The notes under the pieces were generated by a model. It had not been told where the DNA came from, did no database searches, and saw nothing but the letters and a program-made list of their open reading frames with translations. The position numbers and the translations under genes are program-made. Below are positions 55,219-62,574 of a stretch of DNA of 64,000 nucleotides, piece after piece. Location: positions 51,752 to 115,751 of the forward strand of contig DASQKI010000035.1 of NCBI GenBank assembly GCA_035630615.1, in the 5' to 3' direction. The stretch's first letter is position 1. Each line of letters begins with the position of its first letter. This DNA is from DATFRX01 sp035630615 (GTDB lineage: Bacteria > Actinomycetota > Actinomycetes > Propionibacteriales > Nocardioidaceae).

Positions 55219-55731
55219 TCAGCGATGGCGCTTGCGCAGCGTGCCGGCCCACCAGCTGCGAGTCCAGATCGGGTCGCGCTGCACCGTACGACCGGGGTAC
55301 GGCGCGTGCAGGATGATCCGATCGCCGTGCTTGCGCTTGAGGTAGATCGCGACGTGGTAGACGCCGCCTCCATTGTGGAAGAAGACCAAGTCACCACGTC
55401 GGATGTTGCGCTTGCGGATGTGGCGGACTCGGTCGTACTGAGCGTCCGACGTGCGCGGCATTCTCAAGCCGGCTCGGTGAAAGGCGTACGACGTGAGCCC
55501 GGAGCAATCGAACGCCCCGGGTCCGTTCGCACCATAGACGTACGGCTCACCGATCTGGCGCCTGGCGATTTGTACGGCGTGATGGATCTTGTGCTCACGC
55601 CGACTGAGCTCGGCGTTCGCAGCACTTTGGGTCGACCCCATGACGAGGCCGCCGGTGGAAATAGCGGTTGCCGATAAGGCGGTCGCAAGAGGCAGGGCAA
55701 GCAGGCGCCTCGCCCGGGCGCGTGTAGGCAT
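55219..55731 (-). CDS. NlpC/P60 family cell-wall endopeptidase (170 aa)
   Basis: Exported peptidoglycan hydrolase. The signal peptide runs to about residue 38 (ATAISTGGLVMGSTQSAANA). The papain-like core has the catalytic Cys in GAFDCSGLTSYAFHRAG and the His in GGGVYHVAIYLKRKH. The protein is reduced to a signal and the catalytic domain, without SH3 or LysM binding modules. Expected to cut the D-Glu to diaminopimelate bond in stem peptides. A c-di-AMP riboswitch lies directly in its 5' leader. Confidence 0.92.
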   Translation of the reverse strand: MPTRARARRLLALPLATALSATAISTGGLVMGSTQSAANAELSRREHKIHHAVQIARRQIGEPYVYGANGPGAFDCSGLTSYAFHRAGLRMPRTSDAQYDRVRHIRKRNIRRGDLVFFHNGGGVYHVAIYLKRKHGDRIILHAPYPGRTVQRDPIWTRSWWAGTLRKRHR

Positions 55732-55741
55732 GGCGGTGGTT

Positions 55742-55905
55742 CCTTCCCACGCCTACGGAGTCAGCTGTCGGGTTAGGGCGGAGAAGGTGCCCCGCCGCCT
55801 AGGTGGCGGCTACACCCCAAGCACGGGCGGGCCGTGCGGTGCGAGTCATCGGCGGCGGCCGGTGACTAGCGGTTGGGTCCCCCGCTCCCGCCAAGTGCGC
55901 TGTCC
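55742..55905 (-). promoter_or_regulatory. ydaO/yuaA-type cyclic di-AMP riboswitch
   Basis: Read on the minus strand, the leader of the NlpC/P60 gene contains the conserved blocks of the ydaO motif in order: GGGGGACCCAACCG, then TTGGGGTGTAGCC, then CCCGACAGCTGACTCCGTAG followed by GCG and AAGGA, with pairing GC-rich arms between. In actinobacteria this riboswitch precedes wall-hydrolase genes and turns them off when c-di-AMP is high. The exact 5' end is approximate. Confidence 0.88.
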
Positions 55906-56094
55906 CAAGAAATGCGCTGTCGATGACAGGACCGATCGGAAGCGGCGGGATTGGGCGTTCGACCGACCGGTTATGAAGTTGTAGCGCTTGGGGACGATAA
56001 GCAGACCCCCGTTGTGGATTGCAAACACGCCACGCGGGAACGTGATTGTCGCCACGTCAGGTCGTCCCTTTTGCCCACCGCGTACTGTCGAGAC
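55906..56094. other. divergent promoter region, riboswitch transcript versus MoxR-like ATPase
   Basis: About 190 bp between the c-di-AMP riboswitch (minus) and the ATPase gene (plus). It is richer in A and T than its neighbours and must contain the promoter of the riboswitch transcript. I see no clear -10/-35 pair that I would defend, and the small open frames in it look accidental. Confidence 0.4.
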
Positions 56095-57495
56095 GTGACT
56101 TCATCCTCACCCCCCGTGACCAAAACTGTTGGCGATTTGAAGACGAGCGGACACGTTTCTCGCACCGTAAAAGCCGAAATTCGGGACAATCTTTTGAGCG
56201 CATTGCGGGAGGGTCGGTCGACCTTTCCCGGCATCGTCGGCTTCGACGACACGGTGCTGCCCGAGCTGGAGCGCGCCCTGCTCGCCGGACACGATGTCGT
56301 GCTGCTCGGCGAACGCGGACAGGGCAAGACGCGCCTGATGCGCACCCTCGCCGACTTGCTCGACGAGTGGCAGCCCGTCGTCGAGGGCTGCGAGATCCAC
56401 GACGACCCGCTAGACCCGATTTGCGTGCGATGCCGAACACTCGCGGCCGAGTACGGCGATGCGCTGCTCATCGCGTGGCGGCACCGCGACGAGCGATACG
56501 GCGAGAAGCTCGCCACACCCGACACGAGCGTCGGCGACCTGGTCGGCGACATCGACCCGACGAAGGTCGCCGAGGGCCGTCCGCTCGGCGACCCGGAGAC
56601 GGTGCACTACGGGCTGTTGCCGCGGGCCAACCGCGGCGTCTTCGGCATCAACGAGCTGCCCGACCTCGCCGAGCGCATCCAGGTCGCGTTGTTCAACGTC
56701 TTGGAGGAGCGCGACATCCAGGTCCGCGGATACGCCCTGCGACTGCCGCTCGACCTGCTGCTGGTCGTGTCGGCCAATCCGGAGGACTACACCAACCGCG
56801 GCCGGATCATCACGCCGCTCAAGGACCGCTTCGGCGCCGAGATCCGTACGCACTATCCGCTCGACATCGACCACGAGGTCGCGCTCATCCAGCAGGAGGC
56901 GGCAACGGTGGCGGCCGTGCCGGTCCACGTCGTCGAGGTGTTGGCGCGCTTCGCGGCCGGCCTGCGCGAGTCCAATGCGATCGACCAGCGCTCAGGTGTC
57001 TCTGCCCGGTTCGCGATCGCGGCGACCGAAGCGGTGTCGGCATCGGCCCTGCGTCGGTCGGCGCTCGCCGGCGAGGACGAGGCGGTCGCGCGGGTCGGCG
57101 ACGTGCCGGACGTGTTGCCCACCTTGCTCGGCAAGGTCGAGTTCGAGATGGGCGAGGAGGGCCGCGAGGACGAGGTGCTCGACCACATCTTGCGGCTGGC
57201 GACGGCCGAGACCTTCCGGCATCGTCTCGCCGGCGTCGACCTGGCACCGTTCACGGAGCACTTCGTCGAGGGCGACACGGTCGAGACCGGGCCGCTCGTA
57301 CCCGGAGCCGACCTGCTCCAGCAGATGGGGTCGGTGCCGGGTCTGGCGATCGTCCTCGATCGGTTGGGCGTCGACGAGGACACCGTGTCGCCCGGCCAGG
57401 CCGCGGCGGCGGTCGAGTTCGTGCTCGAGGGCCTCCATCTGACCCGGCGGCTGGCCAAGGACGAGGTCGACGGCCGGACCGTCTACGGAGGCTGA
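56095..57495 (+). CDS. MoxR/Mg-chelatase-like AAA+ ATPase (466 aa)
   Basis: AAA+ ATPase of the ChlI/BchI-like clade. Walker A region LLGERGQGKTRL (about residues 77-88), a CEIHDDPLDPICVRC insert with paired cysteines, GVFGINELPDLAERIQ (Walker B/sensor helix) and VSANPEDYTNRGRIITPLKDRFGAEI. Start GTG 56095 chosen; the frame is open upstream but without coding character, and GTG 56116 is possible. The VWA gene follows 3 bp later, so the two proteins should act together as a chaperone or maturase. No chelatase large subunit is nearby. Confidence 0.85.
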   Translation: MTSSSPPVTKTVGDLKTSGHVSRTVKAEIRDNLLSALREGRSTFPGIVGFDDTVLPELERALLAGHDVVLLGERGQGKTRLMRTLADLLDEWQPVVEGCEIHDDPLDPICVRCRTLAAEYGDALLIAWRHRDERYGEKLATPDTSVGDLVGDIDPTKVAEGRPLGDPETVHYGLLPRANRGVFGINELPDLAERIQVALFNVLEERDIQVRGYALRLPLDLLLVVSANPEDYTNRGRIITPLKDRFGAEIRTHYPLDIDHEVALIQQEAATVAAVPVHVVEVLARFAAGLRESNAIDQRSGVSARFAIAATEAVSASALRRSALAGEDEAVARVGDVPDVLPTLLGKVEFEMGEEGREDEVLDHILRLATAETFRHRLAGVDLAPFTEHFVEGDTVETGPLVPGADLLQQMGSVPGLAIVLDRLGVDEDTVSPGQAAAAVEFVLEGLHLTRRLAKDEVDGRTVYGG

Positions 57496-57498
57496 CCG

Positions 57499-59532
57499 AT
57501 GGCTCGTCCCTACCGGCGCCGCAGCTGGCGCTATGGCACCTGGCGGGGCGGCCGCGACCCGCTCGAGCCGCCGTTCGACGTGCGCGCCGCCCTCGACGAT
57601 GTCGGCCACGACGTCCTCGGCGGGTCCGGAATCCGCGAGGCGGTCGATCGGCTGCTCCGGCGCGGATCGGGTCGCCGGCGCGGCCTCGACGACCTGCGTC
57701 GCGACTTGGCTCGGCGTCGGCGCGAGCTGCAGCGGCGCGGCAATCTCAGCGGGACGCTCGATCGGGTGCGAGCCGCCCTCGACCAGGTGCTCGCCGAGGA
57801 GCGAGCCACGCTGGCCCCCGAGGACACCGACGACGCCCGGCTCGCGGAGATGCAGCTCGACGACGTGCCCGACGACACCGCGAGTGCGGTGCGGGAGCTG
57901 TCGTCCTACGACTGGCACTCGCCCGAGGCCCGTGCGGGATTCGAGGCGATCCAGCAGATGCTCCGCCGCGAAGTGCTCGACGCGCAGTTCGCCGGCATGC
58001 GCGAGGCGTTGTCGGGCCAGGACCCCGAGGCGATGCAGCGGGTGCGCGACATGCTCGCCGATCTCAACTCCCTGCTCGCGGCGCACGCCAGGGGCGAGGA
58101 CACGACTGAGCAGTTCGGCGAGTTCATGGAGCGGCACGGCGAGTTCTTCCCGGAGAACCCGAATGACACCGACGACCTGATCGACCTCCTGGCACGACGA
58201 CAGGCGGCCGCCGAGCGGATGCTGCAGTCGCTGACGCCGGAGCAGCGCGACGAGTTGTCCCGTCTGATGAGCGAGGCACTCGGCGACGTCGACCTCGAGA
58301 ACCAGCTGTCGCAGCTGCGCGACAACCTGACCGCGCTCCGGCCCGGGATGATGCGGGGCCGCCATGGCACCGACATCGACGGCTCCCAGCCGCTCGGCTA
58401 CGGCGACGCCGTCGGTGCCGTCGCCGATCTGGCCGACATCGAGCAACTGGAGGCGCAGCTCGCACAAGAGCATCCGGGCGCGACGCTCGACGACGTCGAT
58501 GTCGAGGCACTCGAACGGCAGCTGGCGCCGTCGGCGGTCCAGGACCTCCAGGCGCTGCGCGATCTCGAGCGAGAGCTGGAGCGCCAGGGCTATCTGCAGC
58601 GCGGACCCGAGGGACTCGAGCTGACCCCGAAGGCACTGCGCCGGCTCGGCGACACCGCGCTGCGGCGGATCTTCGACCAGCTCGATGCCATGGGCAAGGG
58701 CGATCACGACGACCGACGCAGCGGCGCGGCCGACGAGCGGACGGGTGCCGTATTGCCGTGGGAGTTTGGCGACGAGCGACCGATCGACGCCGTACGGACC
58801 GTGCACAACGCCGTGCTGCGGACGGCGGAGGCCCGACCTCGAGTGGCGCACGGTCGTCGTACCGGACCGTCAAATCCGACAACCGTGCGCCACTCGACGG
58901 TACGGCTGGCGGTCGAGGACTTCGCGGTGGCCGAGACCGAGCGGCGTACGACGGCCGCCGTGGCGCTCCTGGTCGACCTGTCCTTCTCGATGGTGCAAGA
59001 GGACCGATGGGGTCCGATGAAGCAGACCGCCATCGCACTGTCGCATCTGGTCTCTACGCGGTTCCGGCAGGACGCGCTGCAGATCATCGGGTTCGACCGG
59101 CTGGCTCGGCGGATGTCGCCGCTGCAGTTGGCCCAGGCCGAACCGGAGTGGGTGCAGGGCACCAACCTCCATCACGCGCTGCTCCTGGCCGGCCGGCATC
59201 TGCGTCGCCATCCCGACGCCGAGCCGGTGGTCCTGATCGTGACCGACGGCGAGCCGACGGCCCATCTCGAGGGCGATGGGATGCCGTTCTTCCACTGGCC
59301 GACGACGGCGGCGACCCTGCACTCGACCGTCGGCGAGGTCGACGCGATGACCCGGCTCGGCGCGACGCTCAACTTCTTCCTGTTGGGCGACGATCCGGGT
59401 CTGGCGCGGTTTGTCGACGCGGTCGCCCGGCGCAACGGCGGTCGGGTGTTTACGCCCGAGCTCGGGCGGCTCGGCGAGTACGTCGTCGCCGACTACCTCC
59501 AAGCCCGGCGCGGCCGCCGCCGTACGGCCTAG
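57499..59532 (+). CDS. VWA domain protein partnered with the MoxR-like ATPase (677 aa)
   Basis: Long charged helical N-terminal part (residues 1-430) and a C-terminal von Willebrand A domain. The MIDAS metal site is intact: DLSFSM (Asp493, Ser495, Ser497), GTNLHH and VTDGEPT. The domain resembles the Mg-chelatase D-subunit VWA. It probably works with the ATPase encoded directly upstream in metal insertion or protein remodelling; substrate unknown. Residues about 448-466, just before the VWA domain, are encoded by a 55-bp palindrome and look like an insertion. Confidence 0.87.
   Translation: MARPYRRRSWRYGTWRGGRDPLEPPFDVRAALDDVGHDVLGGSGIREAVDRLLRRGSGRRRGLDDLRRDLARRRRELQRRGNLSGTLDRVRAALDQVLAEERATLAPEDTDDARLAEMQLDDVPDDTASAVRELSSYDWHSPEARAGFEAIQQMLRREVLDAQFAGMREALSGQDPEAMQRVRDMLADLNSLLAAHARGEDTTEQFGEFMERHGEFFPENPNDTDDLIDLLARRQAAAERMLQSLTPEQRDELSRLMSEALGDVDLENQLSQLRDNLTALRPGMMRGRHGTDIDGSQPLGYGDAVGAVADLADIEQLEAQLAQEHPGATLDDVDVEALERQLAPSAVQDLQALRDLERELERQGYLQRGPEGLELTPKALRRLGDTALRRIFDQLDAMGKGDHDDRRSGAADERTGAVLPWEFGDERPIDAVRTVHNAVLRTAEARPRVAHGRRTGPSNPTTVRHSTVRLAVEDFAVAETERRTTAAVALLVDLSFSMVQEDRWGPMKQTAIALSHLVSTRFRQDALQIIGFDRLARRMSPLQLAQAEPEWVQGTNLHHALLLAGRHLRRHPDAEPVVLIVTDGEPTAHLEGDGMPFFHWPTTAATLHSTVGEVDAMTRLGATLNFFLLGDDPGLARFVDAVARRNGGRVFTPELGRLGEYVVADYLQARRGRRRTA
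58841..58895. repeat. 55-bp palindromic element inside the VWA gene
   Basis: A perfect 14-bp core stem (GAGTGGCGCACGGT at 58841-58854; reverse complement at 58882-58895) extends to 21 bp with two mismatches around a 13-nt loop. It lies fully within the coding region and keeps the frame. A hairpin this stable would be unusual in coding RNA, so insertion of a repeat element is likely. Confidence 0.75.
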
Positions 59533-59542
59533 TCGGACCGGG

Positions 59543-60901
59543 TCAGCTCTCGCAGTTGGTCACCTGTTCGGCCACGCAGTGGTCCGTGCCCCGGAGACCG
59601 TCGATGCTGTCCGTGCCGGCACCGCCGTCCAGGTCGTCGTCGGTCCAGCTGCCGATGATCTTGTCGTCGCCGGTGTTGCCGGACACGTGCGTACTCTGCG
59701 CGGAGGTGTACCAGAGCCGGATGAAGTCGTCGCCGCCGCCGAGCAGGAACGACAGGTCGCCCGCGTACGGATCGCCCATCCGCACGATCTCCGGCGCGTC
59801 GGAGCCGAGGAACTTCACGTCGTAGTCCTCGAAGCCGGAGCCTTCGAAGACGTAGCGCTCGGCGCCCCTGAAGTCGACGGCGGCGTCGCCGACCTCGTAC
59901 GTTCCGGTCGTCGCGTCGACGCGCAGCTCGCCGGTCTCCCAGTACGAGCCGAGCGTGTCACGCCCCGTACCGAGGGCGATCGTGGAGCCACTGCCCGCGG
60001 GCGAGACCTCGACCCGGTCGTTGCCGGCTCCGGTCGTGACGGTGTCGACTCCGCTGATCCCGGGCGACCATCTGCCGTAGACGTTGTCGTTTCCGCCACC
60101 CAGCTCGACGGTGTCGTCGCCAGTGCCCGGAATGGTGTAGTCGCCGCCCGGACTGCCCAAGAGCACGTCGTCGTCGGCTCCGCCGTAGAAGTTGATCCAC
60201 TTGGTGCCGAGGCGGCCGTCGAGCCGGTCGTCGCCGGGCCCGCCGTCGAGAGCGATGTCGACGAGGCCCCGGGTCACCCGTAGCGAGTCGGCGCCGGCGC
60301 CGCCACGGAGATCGGACCGACGACCGACCGTCGTCATGGTGTCGGCGTACGGCGTACCGACGATGAGCTCGACGTCCGGCGCGAGGGTGTCGGTGCCGAT
60401 CCCGGCGCCTGTGACGGTGCCGTCGTGCCGCACCGTGATCGGTCCGGTCGCCCCCGGGAAATCGACCCGGTCCGGCGTGGATCCGCCCTCGGGCCAGTCG
60501 ACGTCGTGGTCCGGCCCGCCCGATATGTAGTCGTTGCCCGGACCACCGACGATCGTGTTGCCGAACCAGACACCGCTGCCCTCGTCGTCGCCGGCATAGC
60601 CGCCGGTCCCACCGAACAGCCGGTCGGCGCCGCGTCCACCGGCAAGTTCGTCGGCCCCCTTGCCGCCACAGATGATGTCGTTGCGGCCTCGACCGGCAAC
60701 CGTGTCGAATCCCTTGAGCGCGTTGATGACATCGCGGCCGGGCGTTCCGACCAGGTCGTCCTTGCTGTCAGTACCGACGATCGTCGCCCGATGCCCTTGG
60801 CACCTGACGGGCTCGGCGGAGCTCGCCGTACTGGAGACGACGAGCGGGGTCAGCGCGACGGCGGTGGCCGCCACGAGAGTCAGTGGACGGGCACAAGGCA
60901 T
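59543..60901 (-). CDS. secreted RTX-like (haemolysin-type calcium-binding repeat) protein (452 aa)
   Basis: Signal peptide to about residue 29 (ALTPLVVSSTASSAEP), then many imperfect GGxGxDxhx nonapeptides: GGKGADELAGGRGADRLFGGTGG, GGPGNDYISGG, GGPGDDRLDG, GTGDDTVELGGGNDNV, GGAGTDSIDG. These form parallel beta-rolls that bind calcium. In this group of actinobacteria such proteins are exported by the Sec route and have no RTX toxin domain. The CxxH/C pairs at both ends (RCQGH, DHCVAEQVTNC) may form disulfides. No type I secretion genes are nearby. Function unknown. Confidence 0.87.
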   Translation of the reverse strand: MPCARPLTLVAATAVALTPLVVSSTASSAEPVRCQGHRATIVGTDSKDDLVGTPGRDVINALKGFDTVAGRGRNDIICGGKGADELAGGRGADRLFGGTGGYAGDDEGSGVWFGNTIVGGPGNDYISGGPDHDVDWPEGGSTPDRVDFPGATGPITVRHDGTVTGAGIGTDTLAPDVELIVGTPYADTMTTVGRRSDLRGGAGADSLRVTRGLVDIALDGGPGDDRLDGRLGTKWINFYGGADDDVLLGSPGGDYTIPGTGDDTVELGGGNDNVYGRWSPGISGVDTVTTGAGNDRVEVSPAGSGSTIALGTGRDTLGSYWETGELRVDATTGTYEVGDAAVDFRGAERYVFEGSGFEDYDVKFLGSDAPEIVRMGDPYAGDLSFLLGGGDDFIRLWYTSAQSTHVSGNTGDDKIIGSWTDDDLDGGAGTDSIDGLRGTDHCVAEQVTNCES

Positions 60902-60971
60902 TGGGATCTCCCCCAGGTCTGGTTTGTCTCGACACCCTCAGGACGCCCCAGCGACCCGTGTCGGTTGCCCG

Positions 60972-61376
60972 CTAGCCGGGAAGGAACGACAGCCGGACCT
61001 CACGATCGGGGTTGTCGACGTTGAGGTCGACCAGGCAGATCCGTTGCCAGGTGCCGAGCGCCAGGCGGCCCCCGACGACCGGGAGCGTCGCGTACGGCGG
61101 CAGCAGGGCCGGCATCACATGCGAGCGGCCGTGGCCGGGCGTACCGTGCCGATGCCGCCAGCGGTCGTCGGCCGGCAGCAGCTCGTCGAGCAGGCCCAGC
61201 AGGTCGTCGTCGCTGCCAGCGCCGGTCTCGATGATCGCGAGCCCGGCCGTGGCGTGCGGCACGAACACGTGCAGCAGCCCATCGCCCTCGGTGTGCGCGA
61301 ACGCCGCACAGTCGCGGGTGATGTCGAGCACGGTGTCGTCGGAACCGGTGCGATAGCTCAGGATCTCGCTGCGCAT
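60972..61376 (-). CDS. YjbQ/UPF0047 family protein (134 aa)
   Basis: Conserved small protein: DGLLHVFVPHATAGLAIIET, PGHGRSHVMPALLPPYATLPVVGGRLALGTWQRI and VDLNVDNPDREV are the family hallmarks, with His residues forming a possible metal site. Some relatives have weak thiamine phosphate synthase-like activity, but the physiological role is open. ATG 61376 is divergent from the threonine-aldolase-family gene, 43 bp away. Confidence 0.9.
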   Translation of the reverse strand: MRSEILSYRTGSDDTVLDITRDCAAFAHTEGDGLLHVFVPHATAGLAIIETGAGSDDDLLGLLDELLPADDRWRHRHGTPGHGRSHVMPALLPPYATLPVVGGRLALGTWQRICLVDLNVDNPDREVRLSFLPG

Positions 61377-61419
61377 ATATCCAATCGTCGCAGCCGGACG
61401 AACCGAGGATGATGGGGCC

Positions 61420-62517
61420 ATGCCGCCGACCGACGACTTCGAGCAACGCCGTGCCGCCGCCCGCGACGCCTGCCGCTCCTCCCTGTTCGGCCACGGCTGG
61501 CCGACGCCGGGCGAGCTGCTCGCCGGGCTCGCCGCGGCCGACGCAGGTGACAATCTGGACCGCTACGGCAAGGGCGGCGCGGTCACCGCGTTGGAGCAGG
61601 AGGTCGCCGATCTCCTCGGCAAGCCGGCTGCCGCGTTCATGCCCAGCGGGATCATGGCCCAACAGTGCGTGCTGCGGGCGTGGTCGGAGCGCACCGGGTC
61701 GTCGCGGATCGCCCTCCACGGGCTTTCGCACCTCGTCCTTCACGAGCTCAACGCGCTGCCCGAGCTGCACGGCTTCGACACCGCGCACCTGACCTTCGAG
61801 CCGCGACAGCCGACGCCCAACGACCTGGCAGCGCTGACCGATCCGCTGGGAGCCGTGACGCTGGAGCTGCCCCTGCGCGACGGCGGATTCAAGTTGCCGA
61901 CGTGGGACGAGCTCACCGCGTTCGCCGAGGCCTGCCGCGATCGCGACGTGCCGCTGCACCTCGACGGCGCCCGGATCTGGGAGAGCGCGCCCCACCTCGG
62001 CCGCCCGCTCGATGAGATCGCCGCCATCGCCGACACCATGTACGTCTCGTTCTACAAGGGCCTCGGCGGGCTGGCCGGTGCGGCGGTCGCAGGCCCGACG
62101 GAGGTCATCGACGAGGCTCGCTCGTGGCAACGACGGCACGGCGGCACGCTGTTCACGTTGTTGCCGTATGCGGTCGCGGCGCGAGAGGGGCTGCGCACCC
62201 AGCTGCCGCGGATGGCCGAATACCACGACACAGCGGTCGATCTCGCCAAGCGCCTCACCGCCGCGGGACTCCGCGTCGATCCGGATCCCCCGCACACCAA
62301 CGCGTTTCGGGTCTACGCCGATGCCCCCGCCGACGACGTCAACGAGCGCGTGCTGACCGATCTCGAGGCGACCCACGAGATGGTGTTTCCCTGGTTCCAG
62401 GCGGGCGACGTGCCGGGCTGGTCGTGGACGGAGTTTTGGGTCGGCTCGGCCACCTGCGACAGGGGCGTCGCCGACGTCGCGACCCGAATCGCGCAGCTCA
62501 CGATCGGCGGCGACTGA
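61420..62517 (+). CDS. threonine aldolase-family PLP enzyme (365 aa)
   Basis: Fold-type I PLP enzyme of the beta-eliminating lyase/threonine aldolase group. NLDRYGKGGAVTALEQEVADLLGK and AAAFMPSGIMAQQ form the N-terminal part; LHLDGARIWESAPHLG has the PLP-contacting Asp; the Schiff-base Lys is in MYVSFYKGLGGLAGAAVAG. Likely cleaves L-threonine (allo-threonine) to glycine and acetaldehyde, though some relatives act on other beta-hydroxy amino acids. ATG 61420. Same direction as the acyl-CoA synthetase gene but 57 bp apart. Confidence 0.87.
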   Translation: MPPTDDFEQRRAAARDACRSSLFGHGWPTPGELLAGLAAADAGDNLDRYGKGGAVTALEQEVADLLGKPAAAFMPSGIMAQQCVLRAWSERTGSSRIALHGLSHLVLHELNALPELHGFDTAHLTFEPRQPTPNDLAALTDPLGAVTLELPLRDGGFKLPTWDELTAFAEACRDRDVPLHLDGARIWESAPHLGRPLDEIAAIADTMYVSFYKGLGGLAGAAVAGPTEVIDEARSWQRRHGGTLFTLLPYAVAAREGLRTQLPRMAEYHDTAVDLAKRLTAAGLRVDPDPPHTNAFRVYADAPADDVNERVLTDLEATHEMVFPWFQAGDVPGWSWTEFWVGSATCDRGVADVATRIAQLTIGGD

Positions 62518-62574
62518 CCCGCGGCGGTAGTCTCCGGTTAGCGTACGTCCCCGTACCCCTGGAGCTGATCGCCC

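Noticed and set aside
55846..56055. Minus-strand 69-codon ORF upstream of the NlpC/P60 gene
   Set aside because: It runs into the conserved c-di-AMP riboswitch, has no ribosome site, and its C-terminal half is an arginine-rich accidental frame.
59543..60901. RTX toxin
   Set aside because: Has a Sec signal peptide and repeats only; no toxin domain, acyltransferase or type I secretion genes.
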